Source: an uncultured Bacteroides sp. (lineage in GTDB: Bacteria; Bacteroidota; Bacteroidia; Cytophagales; Cyclobacteriaceae). From it: 64,000 nt of DNA. Below, one piece after another: positions 43,828-54,330 of the stretch; positions within the stretch are counted from its first letter, which is position 1; the number at the start of each line of letters is the position of its first letter. The position numbers and the translations under genes are program-made. Under the pieces are notes generated by a model that worked only from the letters and a program-made list of their open reading frames with translations, searched no databases and was not told the DNA's origin. The DNA lies in contig CABHOV010000047.1 in NCBI GenBank assembly GCA_902168185.1, positions 124,001 to 188,000 of the forward strand, written 5' to 3'.

Positions 43828-46800
43828 TCAATCGAGAAAGACGACCCGCGTTACAAAGACCACGCGGTCGTCGCAGTATAGTATACACTGATATATACCT
43901 CCCGGCGTTTTATGGTTTGCGTTAAAATTAAAATGCTTAGTATGTTTTGCAATGCGTGTCCGGGACACTTCCTGTCCGAAAGCATTGATGAACACAAGTG
44001 TGCCCTCAGAGGCCAGGGCAGTCTGCCATGTAAACGTTAATAATCCTTGTGTAGGATTCGGATATACCTTCACCAGCTGGTTTTCCGGCAGTGAAACATC
44101 AAGCACGACAGCACCTACAAAATCCTGATTGCCTTGGTCGTTCTCCACGTGTTCGAACGAGCGTGCCTGAGGAATGAATGTATACCCTGGCGATGCAGGC
44201 GTAAACGTTCCAGTCCAGCCCGCCGGCACTTCAACTATATAGCTACCGGTAGCATCGGTGACGACGTCGCTATCCATGCCTTGCAGCCTTACTCCTTCGA
44301 TTCCGTTTCCGGATTCATCGGTAATAATCCCCTGGATCAAGATATATCCTGATCGTAAAGCCAGGAAATTATTCTCCAGGCTATTGTTGTCAAGTGCTGT
44401 AATTTCCGTCTCTACTGGCGAGAACCTATAGATCTGGGAAGTTGGCCGTATCGTTCCCGACCACCCTTGCGATACTTCTATATTATACCTGCCATCGATG
44501 TTTGTCTGAGCAACCTGGTCTCCTACCTCGACCATAATTCCACTCACAGGATTATCCATTCCATCCTTTATACTTCCGGCTACTTCAAATTTTCTAATGG
44601 TACTAAACTGCCATGTCACGCTGAATGTACTGTTAGCAGCCGGATCTGCAGCTTCCACTTTCCAGTAATAATTCGTATCGCTCTGCAGCCCACTTATGGA
44701 ATATGCAGTGCCATCTAACTTCTCAGCCACTAGCGGCAGGCTATTCGGATCACGCCCCAGGTATATATTATATACTACCTTCTCTCCTTCCGGATCCTGA
44801 CTCGGCGCCCATGAAAGAACAATCGGATCTGCCAGGTGTTGTGCTTGATTTGCGGGCGCTGTCAGAAGCACCTGCCCCGGCGGTTGATCAGCCGTACCCG
44901 GTTGACAGGTAAACGACCAAACCTCACTTAAGCTCTCCCCTCCCCATGCATCACGCGCCTTCACATGCCAGGTATAGTTTGTACCACCGGTAAGTGAATG
45001 CAGTATAAATGCCGATCCGTCCAGAACAGTCGCAACACGTGCATGCGGAGCTCCATCTATACCTATATATACATCATACACCACCGGACCATTCTCCGGG
45101 TCAACAGCCGGCATCCATTGCAAAGTAACTGCAGGTCCTTTTACCGTTGCCTGGTCAGAAGGAGTATTCAGTGACACTATACCCGGAGCTTCATTTTTAC
45201 TGATGAATTGTTGTACATCACTCCTGGATTCTCCGCCAAAGGCGTCATGGGCAACAACCTGCCAGTAATAGTTTTTGTTATTGATCAAATTTTTAAGTTC
45301 ATACTGCACACCATCAATGTTGGCAGCAACCTTTTGGAGTACAGAAGGCTCGCTGCCAAGGTATATATCATATTCAACCTCATCGTTATCAGCGTCCGCT
45401 GCAGGCAGCCAGGTAAGAACCGCATGGTTATTTAAAAGCTGCTCCTGCGGTTGCGGGCTAATCAAAGTCACCTTATCAGGATCTGAATTCACCGTAACGA
45501 AGACACCCGTTTCACTCGACGTCTGGGCTTTGCTATCACTAACCTTCACTTGCCAATAATAATACGTATGCGGCATCAGGGGTGCAACCACAGTATGCGA
45601 GAGTTGTGTCACACCGCTCTTGAGTAAAGACATTGTTGCCGGGTCTTTACCCATATATATACTATATTTAACCGGATCACCGTCCACATCCTGGCTGGCT
45701 TCCCATGTAAGTATAGGCGTGAGCGATACATCATGCGTATAGTTCACAGGCGTTTTCAATGCAGGCTGTGTTGGAGGCGTGTTGATTGTATTATCTTTAA
45801 CCGCAAAGTCCCACGTATCGCTTGCAGCCTGACCTGCAAACATATTTTTAGCCACCACATGCCAATAATACTTTGTATCTGGTTTCAACGTCAGATCCGG
45901 AGTCTGATAGGTCGTTGCTAAAACATCAGCAGCAATTTTTACATCTGCACCGCCATCTTCACGAAGATATACATCGTAGAATATATAGTCTCCTGCAAGC
46001 CCGGTGCTGGCCTGCCAGGTGAGCAAAACCGAATATGGCTGACTCACCGCATGGTTAGCAGGCAGCTCCAATAGCGGCTTTGAAGGCGGATCGGAAGTCG
46101 TGGTAAACGACCATATAGCCGAAGGTGCAGCATTGCCGTTGCCGCCTGCATCCTTGCCAACTACTTGCCAGCTATAGGTTGTATGCGGCTCCAGCGAATT
46201 TTTACCCAGCAGCTGACTTACCGTATAGGTGGTTGCATTCAGATTAGCAGCCACCAGCATAAGGCCGTTGTCCTTCTGGAGGTATACATCATATCGGGTA
46301 TTTGCATACGGTCCTGCATTCCAGGATAGCGTCGGTGTGAGCGAGGCGCCTATAGTACGGTCCGCAGGAGTTTTAAGGGTGGTGCCATTTACGTCGTAAT
46401 AACGATAGGTTTTAAACGACCTCACTTCACTTGCCGTAGAGGCTCCTTTACTATCAACGGCTATTACCTGCCAGTAAAAATCCGTGTTCAAGGGAGTCGA
46501 GAGATTTCCAAACGAATAACTATTACCAGAAAGATTCGTGGCTGCCTCTTGCAGACTACTCGCGGATTGCCCGATCCGTACCGTATAGGTCACATGATCT
46601 CCTTCGGGGTCCGTGGCAAAAGCCCACGACAAGGTATGTATATTCAAAACATGCAAAGCACCATTGGCGGGAGTAAGCAACTGCGGAATGGTGGGTCCTT
46701 GATTGCCGGTCTTAAAAACTGAAACTTTACTATAGGCAACACCCCCGTTTCCATCATATACTTTTACTTGCCAGAAATACGTGGTCTCTGAAATCAACTT

Positions 46801-49800
46801 CTTGTGCAGCGTATAGGTGCTGGCCGCCAGGCTCCGGGCTATAGGACTCCAGGTGAGTGAATCTATACCAAGGTATAGGTCGGCTTTTACTACATTGTTT
46901 TCCGGATCCTGCATCGTTGACCACTCAAAGGCCGGTGAGATCACAACACCACTTTGATTGGCGGCAGGCAATAACAACACAGGGACATGAGGAGCGGCAT
47001 TCACGGTATTGGCTCCCGTAGTAAAACTCCATACCTCGCTTGCTGCTATATTTCCATTTGCATCCCTTGCCGCCACGCGCCAGTAATAGGTAACACCTTG
47101 TGATAATCCCTCAATAGTAACTGAAGTTTTTGTGAGTGTATCAGCAGCAACCTTCAGCGGGATTTGAGCGGTATCTATATATACCCTATAGGTGAGCAAA
47201 TCGTGCTCGGGATCAATGCCTGCTTGCCAGTCCAGCGTAACCGAATACTCACTGAGTGTGGTATTGTTGGCCGGAGCCGTCAAGGTGATGGATTGAGGCG
47301 CCATATTCAAACTCCGCACACATCGTACATAGGCGCCACTCTTGTTGAGGTAGTCATCAGCCTCACTGATGGTTAACTTCTTGCTTGCCTGGTTATAATA
47401 ATACTGTACGTATTGCATTTTTTCTGATGCACTGTCCTGCATCCAGAATTGCGACCAAAATATACGATTGATAACTCCACCCGTCATCCCCCCGGAGGGA
47501 AGAATACTCAAGCCATATATATTTTCCCATATATTTTCTTTGCCGGAAACCGGCCATCCATCATAATCAATCGTATTGTTACCAACCATCTCATCACCGG
47601 ATACACCTCCCAAGGTATAAAATGCATCCATCCACTCCTGTCGTGTAGGCAACCTCCATCCCGTTGGACACACACCCTGTATGGGCTCCTTACCTGACGC
47701 CATGTTGGTGGCTCCTGCAGCGTTATAAATATACCCGTGCTTGTTATAGTTCTCCAGGAGATGATCGAGCATGAAATATGTTTTCTGCCCATTATCAATA
47801 TTGTTATATACATACCCTGCAAAACCATCAGCAGCCTCCGGCTGATAAGCCAGGTTATGTACCATCCACTGCATTCCGCCTAGTTGTACCCACTGGTAGC
47901 GTTGACCGTCGCGGGAGTCTGTAAGTATACCTGTAACATTACCCGATGCAGGCCTGGTTTTAAACTTCCGAACTTCGCTTTCTACTGAACTTCCGTCCTT
48001 ACGATGATTGATGATTTTCCAGTAGTAAGTCGTATTCGGAGTGAGGTTCTCTAAAGCATAGTGATCGCCCGTTACATGCTCCTGCCACTTAGCAGGTTGC
48101 TCTCCGGTGCCCAGGTATATATCTGACGACACGTAATCATCGCTGATATTGCTCCAGTATAAATCAACATTTAAATCAACATAGGTTGATATCGTTCTTG
48201 GAAAAAGTAATTCCGGTGTTGTCCGTATATTTCCTTTTCGCTCGGTAACAAACGAATAGAGATCACTCTCACGGGTTTCGTTGGCCGCATCCTGAGCCAC
48301 TATTTTCCAATAATATTTGACCCCATTGAGCAGCGGCTTTCCCCGGTATTGAAAATTCTTGACATTGGAAGTCAAGCCCTGCTGCACCAGATTGCTTGCC
48401 TCCGTGCCCAGGTATAAACGATAAATTAAAGGCTGTCCTTCCGGATCGTCTCCACCGGCCCAGCTAAAGATGGGCAGAACACTAACATCGCTGGCACCCT
48501 CAGCAGGGCTTTGAAGTATAGGTTTATCGGGCAACTCATTCACACGCAAATCAATGGTATAACGTTTTACGGCATCTCCCGCGCGCAGGACAACCGTTAC
48601 CTGGTTATGAACAGAAAAATCTCCTTCAATCTGATATATAACCGTGGCGTTGGTAGGAAGACCGTAGTTATAGGTAATGCTGCTGGTCACCGAAAATGAA
48701 GCGGGCAATTCAAAACTAATCTTGGTAGCAGCATTATCATAATAGAATACGAGCGCTGTAGCGTCATTCATCGTTGTTCTTCCCCTGCTCTCATACACGA
48801 TTGTGTCAGGATGAAACGATGGAGTCAGAGAAGACTCGATAAACTGATACAACATCGTAGCATGCGCAAACCGGTAATATGATTTCATCAGCACGATGCC
48901 TATATCGTCAGCAGTGGTCTTAAAGGAAAAAATCTGGCTGGCAACGGTACCGCCATGTGCATCGCTGGCCTGCACTTGCCAGTAATAAGTTTTATCAGGC
49001 AACAGATTTGAAAGCACATATGAAGTATCAACAACAGAAGCGTATTGCTTTAGCTGTGTGGGTGTCTCCCCGGTAAATAATGTATAACGTAGCGGATGTC
49101 CATCCGGATCTAGCGAAGGCATCCAGGCAAGCTTTACTTCTGTGCTCACCGATGTTGCCTTGTCCAGCGGAGAGGCGAGCACCGGCGCAGTGGGTGGTAT
49201 ATTTGATACGGCAGCTGTTGTAAAACTCCGTGTTTGGCTTTCCGACTTTGTGTGATGCTTGTCTATGGCTACAACTTTCCAAAAGTATTGAGATCCCGCA
49301 TTCAGCGCTATATAGGCTTTGGTAGTATTGCTCACTTTAACCTGTCCGAGTGAGGCATCCTTTCCATACCATACTTCGTAATGCGAAAAGTCATCGTCCG
49401 GGTCGCTGGCCGCAAACCATTCGAGAGCAGAAGTATAGGGTATACCGGCGGCCTCATCCGCAGGAAATTTCAATATGGGTATACTGGGGGCATAATTGCC
49501 GGTTGTAAAGTTCCATACGGCACTTTCAGTCTGGCGTCCTTTGCCATCATCGGCTGCGACCTTCCAGTAATATTTTTTGTTGCCCTTCAGCGGGGTCATT
49601 GGCTTGAACGCTGGGGAAGAGAGATTCGAGGCGAGCAGTTTTTTTGGACTGGCGAGCGTATCCAGGTATATATGATAAACTATAGCATCACCATCGGCGT
49701 CCGTTGATGCACTCCACAAGAGCAATGGCTGGTGAGAAACGCCGGATGCACTTAAGGGTGGCGTAGGATTTATGGGCTCGGTAGGAGAAAAATGATTGGA

Positions 49801-50196
49801 ACTGCTGGTTGTAAAACTTTGAATCACGCTTTGCGACTGCGTTCCATCACTTGAGCGTGCTACCACTTTCCAATAGTAGGTCTGACCGCCATGTAAAGGA
49901 TTGAACAGGTATACATTAAATGTTTCACCGTCAATAAAAGCAAGCATCTTATCATCGGTATACCCGTCGGTGAGTTCCCCCTGGAAAAGTACCGGATTGT
50001 TGCCTGTGCCCAGGTATAAGTCATACACTACTCCTTGTCCATTGCTGTCGGTGCTATTTTTCCATATGAACAAGCCGTCATCGTAATCGGTCTGATTGCT
50101 GGAAGGCGTAAGCAATAACGGTACCGTTGGAACATCAATTGCCCGGGAAGGCAATGTTAAAAAAATAGCCAACATCACAAGTAAAAATCCTTTCAT
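43828..50196 (-). CDS. giant T9SS-secreted surface protein with about 15 Fn3-like modules and a FISUMP domain
   Basis: About 2122 residues from ATG 50196 (MKGFLLVMLAIFLTLPSRAI, signal peptide). I count 15 modules of about 90-100 residues, each built like P-x-L-x-x-P...DPDGD...Y-x-(V/I)-Y-L-G...T-Y-Y-W-(K/Q)-V...S-F-T-T. A cadherin-like insert of about 120 residues follows module 4. A FISUMP domain follows module 6 (YQWVQLGGMQWMVHNLAYQP; GVCPTGWRLPTRQEWMDAFY). After module 15 there are two carboxypeptidase-like regulatory domains (VAGSIKDGMDNPVSGIMVEV; IQGIITDESGNGIEGVRLQG). The T9SS sorting domain closes the chain (VKVYPNPTQGLLTF ... GGIYQCILY). It is probably an adhesin or wall-like surface fibre. 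Confidence 0.93.
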   Translation of the reverse strand: MKGFLLVMLAIFLTLPSRAIDVPTVPLLLTPSSNQTDYDDGLFIWKNSTDSNGQGVVYDLYLGTGNNPVLFQGELTDGYTDDKMLAFIDGETFNVYLFNPLHGGQTYYWKVVARSSDGTQSQSVIQSFTTSSSNHFSPTEPINPTPPLSASGVSHQPLLLWSASTDADGDAIVYHIYLDTLASPKKLLASNLSSPAFKPMTPLKGNKKYYWKVAADDGKGRQTESAVWNFTTGNYAPSIPILKFPADEAAGIPYTSALEWFAASDPDDDFSHYEVWYGKDASLGQVKVSNTTKAYIALNAGSQYFWKVVAIDKHHTKSESQTRSFTTAAVSNIPPTAPVLASPLDKATSVSTEVKLAWMPSLDPDGHPLRYTLFTGETPTQLKQYASVVDTSYVLSNLLPDKTYYWQVQASDAHGGTVASQIFSFKTTADDIGIVLMKSYYRFAHATMLYQFIESSLTPSFHPDTIVYESRGRTTMNDATALVFYYDNAATKISFELPASFSVTSSITYNYGLPTNATVIYQIEGDFSVHNQVTVVLRAGDAVKRYTIDLRVNELPDKPILQSPAEGASDVSVLPIFSWAGGDDPEGQPLIYRLYLGTEASNLVQQGLTSNVKNFQYRGKPLLNGVKYYWKIVAQDAANETRESDLYSFVTERKGNIRTTPELLFPRTISTYVDLNVDLYWSNISDDYVSSDIYLGTGEQPAKWQEHVTGDHYALENLTPNTTYYWKIINHRKDGSSVESEVRKFKTRPASGNVTGILTDSRDGQRYQWVQLGGMQWMVHNLAYQPEAADGFAGYVYNNIDNGQKTYFMLDHLLENYNKHGYIYNAAGATNMASGKEPIQGVCPTGWRLPTRQEWMDAFYTLGGVSGDEMVGNNTIDYDGWPVSGKENIWENIYGLSILPSGGMTGGVINRIFWSQFWMQDSASEKMQYVQYYYNQASKKLTISEADDYLNKSGAYVRCVRSLNMAPQSITLTAPANNTTLSEYSVTLDWQAGIDPEHDLLTYRVYIDTAQIPLKVAADTLTKTSVTIEGLSQGVTYYWRVAARDANGNIAASEVWSFTTGANTVNAAPHVPVLLLPAANQSGVVISPAFEWSTMQDPENNVVKADLYLGIDSLTWSPIARSLAASTYTLHKKLISETTYFWQVKVYDGNGGVAYSKVSVFKTGNQGPTIPQLLTPANGALHVLNIHTLSWAFATDPEGDHVTYTVRIGQSASSLQEAATNLSGNSYSFGNLSTPLNTDFYWQVIAVDSKGASTASEVRSFKTYRYYDVNGTTLKTPADRTIGASLTPTLSWNAGPYANTRYDVYLQKDNGLMLVAANLNATTYTVSQLLGKNSLEPHTTYSWQVVGKDAGGNGNAAPSAIWSFTTTSDPPSKPLLELPANHAVSQPYSVLLTWQASTGLAGDYIFYDVYLREDGGADVKIAADVLATTYQTPDLTLKPDTKYYWHVVAKNMFAGQAASDTWDFAVKDNTINTPPTQPALKTPVNYTHDVSLTPILTWEASQDVDGDPVKYSIYMGKDPATMSLLKSGVTQLSHTVVAPLMPHTYYYWQVKVSDSKAQTSSETGVFVTVNSDPDKVTLISPQPQEQLLNNHAVLTWLPAADADNDEVEYDIYLGSEPSVLQKVAANIDGVQYELKNLINNKNYYWQVVAHDAFGGESRSDVQQFISKNEAPGIVSLNTPSDQATVKGPAVTLQWMPAVDPENGPVVYDVYIGIDGAPHARVATVLDGSAFILHSLTGGTNYTWHVKARDAWGGESLSEVWSFTCQPGTADQPPGQVLLTAPANQAQHLADPIVLSWAPSQDPEGEKVVYNIYLGRDPNSLPLVAEKLDGTAYSISGLQSDTNYYWKVEAADPAANSTFSVTWQFSTIRKFEVAGSIKDGMDNPVSGIMVEVGDQVAQTNIDGRYNIEVSQGWSGTIRPTSQIYRFSPVETEITALDNNSLENNFLALRSGYILIQGIITDESGNGIEGVRLQGMDSDVVTDATGSYIVEVPAGWTGTFTPASPGYTFIPQARSFEHVENDQGNQDFVGAVVLDVSLPENQLVKVYPNPTQGLLTFTWQTALASEGTLVFINAFGQEVSRTRIAKHTKHFNFNANHKTPGGIYQCILYCDDRVVFVTRVVFLD

Positions 50197-50249
50197 GCAA
50201 TACATCCGTTGAAGAGACAACATATATACGTATATGAATACGTTTTCAC

Positions 50250-50299
50250 AAAAATAAGAAACCGCAGTACGGCTATATATTTTAGCCATACTACGGTTT
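50250..50299 (-). terminator. strong rho-independent terminator after the VWA gene
   Basis: Arms 50259-50275 and 50283-50299 are 17 bp long and differ only at two places that still form G-U pairs in RNA. Loop of 7 nt. On the minus strand TTTCTTATTTTTG follows. It stands 16 nt after the VWA-protein stop and before the start of the Fn3 giant at 50196, so each gene has its own transcript. Confidence 0.8.
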
Positions 50300-50315
50300 A
50301 TATCTGCCCTGCAAA

Positions 50316-53300
50316 TTACTTGACTACGATTCTGCGGGTTTCAACGTTTTGTCCGACTTTGATTTTAACAAGATATACTCCAGGCTTTAACCCCTGCTTG
50401 TCAAAGCTGATCTCGTGGACGCCTCGCGTATACTTCTGGTTGATAATGTTCTTCACCACACCCGTTCCCTGAACATCATAGAGCTCAACCGAAACAAGCT
50501 CCTCGTCTTCTACTGAAAAACTTACGGCCGCATCATGAAGAATCGGGTTAGGATAGACATCTGATTCACTGTTTAAACGCTTAACCACATCGAAGGCCCC
50601 AATAACGGATGCCGTATGATTACGGTAGTTATTGTTACCGCGTAACCATTCGGCTACACTGAGTACCTTCTCAGCCTGAAGTGAATTATCCCAGAGCCGT
50701 AATGTAAATTTCTCTTCATCGCTCACCATGGCACCATCCAGAATTACCACTGTGCCGGTGCCCTTGATCAGATTTTTACCTACTAATTTTCCTTGCTTAT
50801 TATATACCCGGATTTCATCACCCTCTCCCCGATCTTCCGACCAGGCTTCATCGGGAATGATCAGGTGCATGTAGCTGGATGCTGAGGCAATTTTCTGTGT
50901 AGAGGAAACAGAAGTTTGTTTTGCAGAAGCTGCACTCCTGGCATGGGGTCCAACCGATGCCGGGAACGTAAAGGGCTGATTGGAGAAAGTATATACATAG
51001 TATCCTTTACCAGGTTCAAGATTCTTTGTTGTCCAGGTATTGATATCCCAAGTTGGTGAATACGTTTCCACCACCAGCGAACCGGAAGCATCCGTTATAT
51101 AGCGGTCTACGATATATATATTCGGATCCAGTCGCGGAAACACAGCTTCAACATTTTCATAGCCTGGGTATGGACTTCCAACGATAACCCCCTGATCAGA
51201 TAAGTTCACGGTAACAGAAGTTGGATTCAGTTTACTTCCTTTCACACGGAGTGTGGCCGCATTATTCATATACAGGCGGTAGCCATATCCCGGCACATGA
51301 CTAGTCAAGGTATTCGTACCTCCCGGAGTATAGGTATTTCCATAGGAATCTTCAACACTTTGCAGTGATGAGCCTATCGGTGCCATGATATTGGCAAAGG
51401 ACGCGCTACGAGGGTTCAGATAAGTTGACCATAGGTTTAACCCAGGCTGCAACTGTATAGCGTGTTCACCATAGCCGATGAGGTCCTTGATAAAGGTCTG
51501 CTTGGAATTCTGAAAAGATGGAAGCGAAAGCGGTGAAGTATGTATAGTATAATCTGCATCGAAGATCTCACCATCAGACTTGCGGAAGATTTTGAAAGTA
51601 AATGTTTCTCCGGCTGCAAATCCTTCTTTCACAGTAGTCGTGTTGGGATTGTCTCCATAGGCAACCAGGGAAGTCTGTGGCCATGTCAAGGCACCGGCAG
51701 GTTTGAGAACGCCGTTGTCTGTAAAAAATACAGCGATCATATCACCTGCGGAAAGTGGCTGTCCGTCCAGGGTAACCGTGGACAGGAAGGCACCCGCATT
51801 AAAGAAGCGGATGGTGTGTATATAGGGCGTTGAAGGCGTTGTCCACGGTACACCTACGGCAATGGTGTGAGGCGACTGATCTGATCCGCTATGGGTATCA
51901 ATGCCAAAGTTATCCTCAGCATATATATAGTAGCTTATGATCGTATTTGTATTGAGCGCAGGTATCGTATACTGATACGTATTGGTACCCGATACCAAAG
52001 TCATCGCTACGGGCTGCGAAGGGAATGCAGGATCACTTTCCTTTTTCCAGTACAGGTATACACCGGCAACATTAAGAGTATTGTCAGTTGCTTCCGCAGT
52101 TATTGTAATGGCGTTCTTCGGATCGGCCGTCGCAATCGGTGTGTGATTGAGCACCGGTGGTATATTGGGTAACACTGCAAAATTGAATGGGAACCCGGGG
52201 CGGTCGATAAATTCAGGAGCAATGGTGGTTGCTTGTCCATCGGTGGCACGCACGTAATATTCAATACCTGGATCCAGCACTTGTGCTCCCGGAATTGTCG
52301 CCGACCACAGCGAGCGTGTCGGCGTACCGATCGTCTGCGAAGTACGTGTCATAGTTAGGGTGCTATAGGCTCCGGTGGTCCCTACTTTCCGGTAGTATAA
52401 AGTAACCCCACTGGTATATATAGCATCCCAGTCAAGTGCTTCCACTTCGATGGTCACCGGCACTCCGTTTAATTGAGCCTGGCGATGAAGTGCAAGTGTA
52501 GGATCGGTGCGCAGGATAATGGGCGCCGCACCCGGTGTATATTTACCGGATAGATTAAGGCGGTCTGCACTGCGCGCAACTTTCACGAGTACATTTCGCT
52601 CAATGCCATCAAAAATAGGAATGGTCGGTGCATAGCGAATGGTATACGTTCCATCGATCGATGAACCTATATCCTGAAGGATGGCGTTGAATGGAGAGGT
52701 GATCAGATACGATTGTCCTCCGGTAGCCGTGGCGATCGCCCCGAAGTCCGATTCAAACACCGGGCCTGGAGAAACGAGTGTATAAGTCTTCACCCCTGAG
52801 TTTAACAGCTGATCGATTACAACCTGGCGGTCTTTGATAATATTGATACTGATATTATTGCCGGTGATTGACTCATCTGTAATCAAGATGAACACCCGCT
52901 GGGCTCCGGCGCGAAACGAATACTGTGTGGTAGATTGATATAGTGCATCCCATGAAGGTTCAGCTCCACCATCGACTGTGCTAATGGCATTCCACACGCT
53001 GACAAATTCTGTTGCGGTAGAATAGAAACGCGCGTTATCATGAAATATAGGTCTGCCACTGTTGGCGGCCTGACCGAAGCGACATATACCCAAGCGAAAA
53101 TCAAAACCAGATGTGGCCAATTGATTCACGAAACTGGTGACATTTGCGGTCACTTGTGACTGTTCATCACTCATACTACCGCTGTTATCCATCAGGAATA
53201 CTATATCTACCGGTTTGTTGGTGACATTTCCGGTTGGAGCAAACAGCTCGAAGTCGGGAACAGCCAAGGTATCAAATCCTCCTGAACCATTGGCTATATA

Positions 53301-54074
53301 TTCCTTTACAGTAAAATTAGATTTCTGCAAGGTCAGTAACGGAGCGCCACTTTCCTCGACTGAAAAGTGAGAGTATATATAGCGGGGAAAGCGCTGTGCA
53401 TCCACACCAGTCATTTGTCCGGTCAATGCAGCCATAATGGAAACAGAGCCATCGCCAGCCGAAGCGCGACCGTTCGCTGATATAGCTGACGGCCCGGTTA
53501 CACGTGAATTTTTCAAATGTTCCAGCTTCAGCGATACATTTTCCAATGTCCAGCCCTTAAACTGATTGTTCTGGTCAGCGACCAGATTGAAAGCAAGTAA
53601 GATACTTTTACCAGCGTATGCCGTCAGGTTAACGACCTCTACATGCGAATCACTTTTACCACTGCTACTCGATAGTGTCTGCCAGGTCTTTCCTCCATCG
53701 GCCGACACCTGTATAAGACCTTTGTCGTGATAGCTCTCCAACTCAAATGAATTTGTCACGTAAAGGTTCAAGCGCTGACCGGCTTGGGATAGTGAAGGTA
53801 AAGGTAGCTGGCCACTTACCAGGCTTGCGTAGTGGCCCGGTTTATAGGTACCGGTAGAAAGCCCTTGTGATGTCATGCGCCAGTTTCTGGAGTTCCATGT
53901 GGTCAGGTCCTGCGCAGACCAGTCAAAGAGCGAGCGCTCCGTTGCATATACATCCCAACGAAAGGCCTGTTCATTCTTTAACAATTGCCCCTTGGGTTGA
54001 TGCTGCTCATCCTGTGCAAAGGCACAGCATACCGAGAGCAGCAGACAGACAAGAAAGAGTAGCGGTTTTTTCAT
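50316..54074 (-). CDS. T9SS-secreted von Willebrand factor A-domain protein
   Basis: 1252 residues with signal peptide (FLVCLLLSVCCAFAQ). Residues about 40-190 form a jelly-roll-like module (ASLVSGQLPLPSLSQAGQRL; LIQVSADGGKTWQTL). A VWA domain starts near 288 with the MIDAS motif D296-x-S298-x-S300 in VFLMDNSGSMSDEQS, followed by FDFRLGICRFG and RVFILITDESITG. Strand-rich repeats (GVTLYYRKVGTTGAYST; YYIYAEDNFGIDTHSG) follow. The last 80 residues are a T9SS sorting domain (SDVYPNPILHDAAVSFSVED; GVYLVKIKVGQNVETRRIVV). The MIDAS suggests metal-dependent ligand binding at the cell surface. It has its own terminator. Confidence 0.93.
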   Translation of the reverse strand: MKKPLLFLVCLLLSVCCAFAQDEQHQPKGQLLKNEQAFRWDVYATERSLFDWSAQDLTTWNSRNWRMTSQGLSTGTYKPGHYASLVSGQLPLPSLSQAGQRLNLYVTNSFELESYHDKGLIQVSADGGKTWQTLSSSSGKSDSHVEVVNLTAYAGKSILLAFNLVADQNNQFKGWTLENVSLKLEHLKNSRVTGPSAISANGRASAGDGSVSIMAALTGQMTGVDAQRFPRYIYSHFSVEESGAPLLTLQKSNFTVKEYIANGSGGFDTLAVPDFELFAPTGNVTNKPVDIVFLMDNSGSMSDEQSQVTANVTSFVNQLATSGFDFRLGICRFGQAANSGRPIFHDNARFYSTATEFVSVWNAISTVDGGAEPSWDALYQSTTQYSFRAGAQRVFILITDESITGNNISINIIKDRQVVIDQLLNSGVKTYTLVSPGPVFESDFGAIATATGGQSYLITSPFNAILQDIGSSIDGTYTIRYAPTIPIFDGIERNVLVKVARSADRLNLSGKYTPGAAPIILRTDPTLALHRQAQLNGVPVTIEVEALDWDAIYTSGVTLYYRKVGTTGAYSTLTMTRTSQTIGTPTRSLWSATIPGAQVLDPGIEYYVRATDGQATTIAPEFIDRPGFPFNFAVLPNIPPVLNHTPIATADPKNAITITAEATDNTLNVAGVYLYWKKESDPAFPSQPVAMTLVSGTNTYQYTIPALNTNTIISYYIYAEDNFGIDTHSGSDQSPHTIAVGVPWTTPSTPYIHTIRFFNAGAFLSTVTLDGQPLSAGDMIAVFFTDNGVLKPAGALTWPQTSLVAYGDNPNTTTVKEGFAAGETFTFKIFRKSDGEIFDADYTIHTSPLSLPSFQNSKQTFIKDLIGYGEHAIQLQPGLNLWSTYLNPRSASFANIMAPIGSSLQSVEDSYGNTYTPGGTNTLTSHVPGYGYRLYMNNAATLRVKGSKLNPTSVTVNLSDQGVIVGSPYPGYENVEAVFPRLDPNIYIVDRYITDASGSLVVETYSPTWDINTWTTKNLEPGKGYYVYTFSNQPFTFPASVGPHARSAASAKQTSVSSTQKIASASSYMHLIIPDEAWSEDRGEGDEIRVYNKQGKLVGKNLIKGTGTVVILDGAMVSDEEKFTLRLWDNSLQAEKVLSVAEWLRGNNNYRNHTASVIGAFDVVKRLNSESDVYPNPILHDAAVSFSVEDEELVSVELYDVQGTGVVKNIINQKYTRGVHEISFDKQGLKPGVYLVKIKVGQNVETRRIVVK

Positions 54075-54330
54075 AACGTTTTAAAGGTTTTGGATTTATA
54101 CTTACAAACAAAAGATTAAGACATCCCGTAAAATTTCGCTAGAATATGCCTGTAGCCACACCGTTGTTATAACTCATAACGTCAACTCACCCCTACAGAA
54201 TATATATACTATAAATATACCTTTTAAAACAAAAGATCAAATTCCCCCTATGAAATTTTTGTGCGAATTTATAGTTACCCAATACCATGTAAGTATGAAG
54301 TAATATCCACTACACAAAGTGCCGTCTATT
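54075..54330. other. 256-bp gap upstream of the VWA gene
   Basis: AT-rich, containing GAATATATATACTATAAATATACC around 54199-54222, which is written here as a run of TATA words. It must hold the VWA promoter, but no TAnnTTTG box was found in the correct orientation. No gene is seen. Confidence 0.4.

Noticed and set aside
43840-43874. GACGACC..GGTCGTC inverted repeat at the end of the Fn3 giant gene
   Set aside because: It lies inside the coding end, where the repeated residues RVVFVTRVVF explain it, and no T-run follows.
43828-50196. Regular spacing of similar modules as a possible CRISPR or DNA repeat array
   Set aside because: The repetition is at protein level (Fn3-like modules) with diverged DNA and no identical short repeats with spacers.
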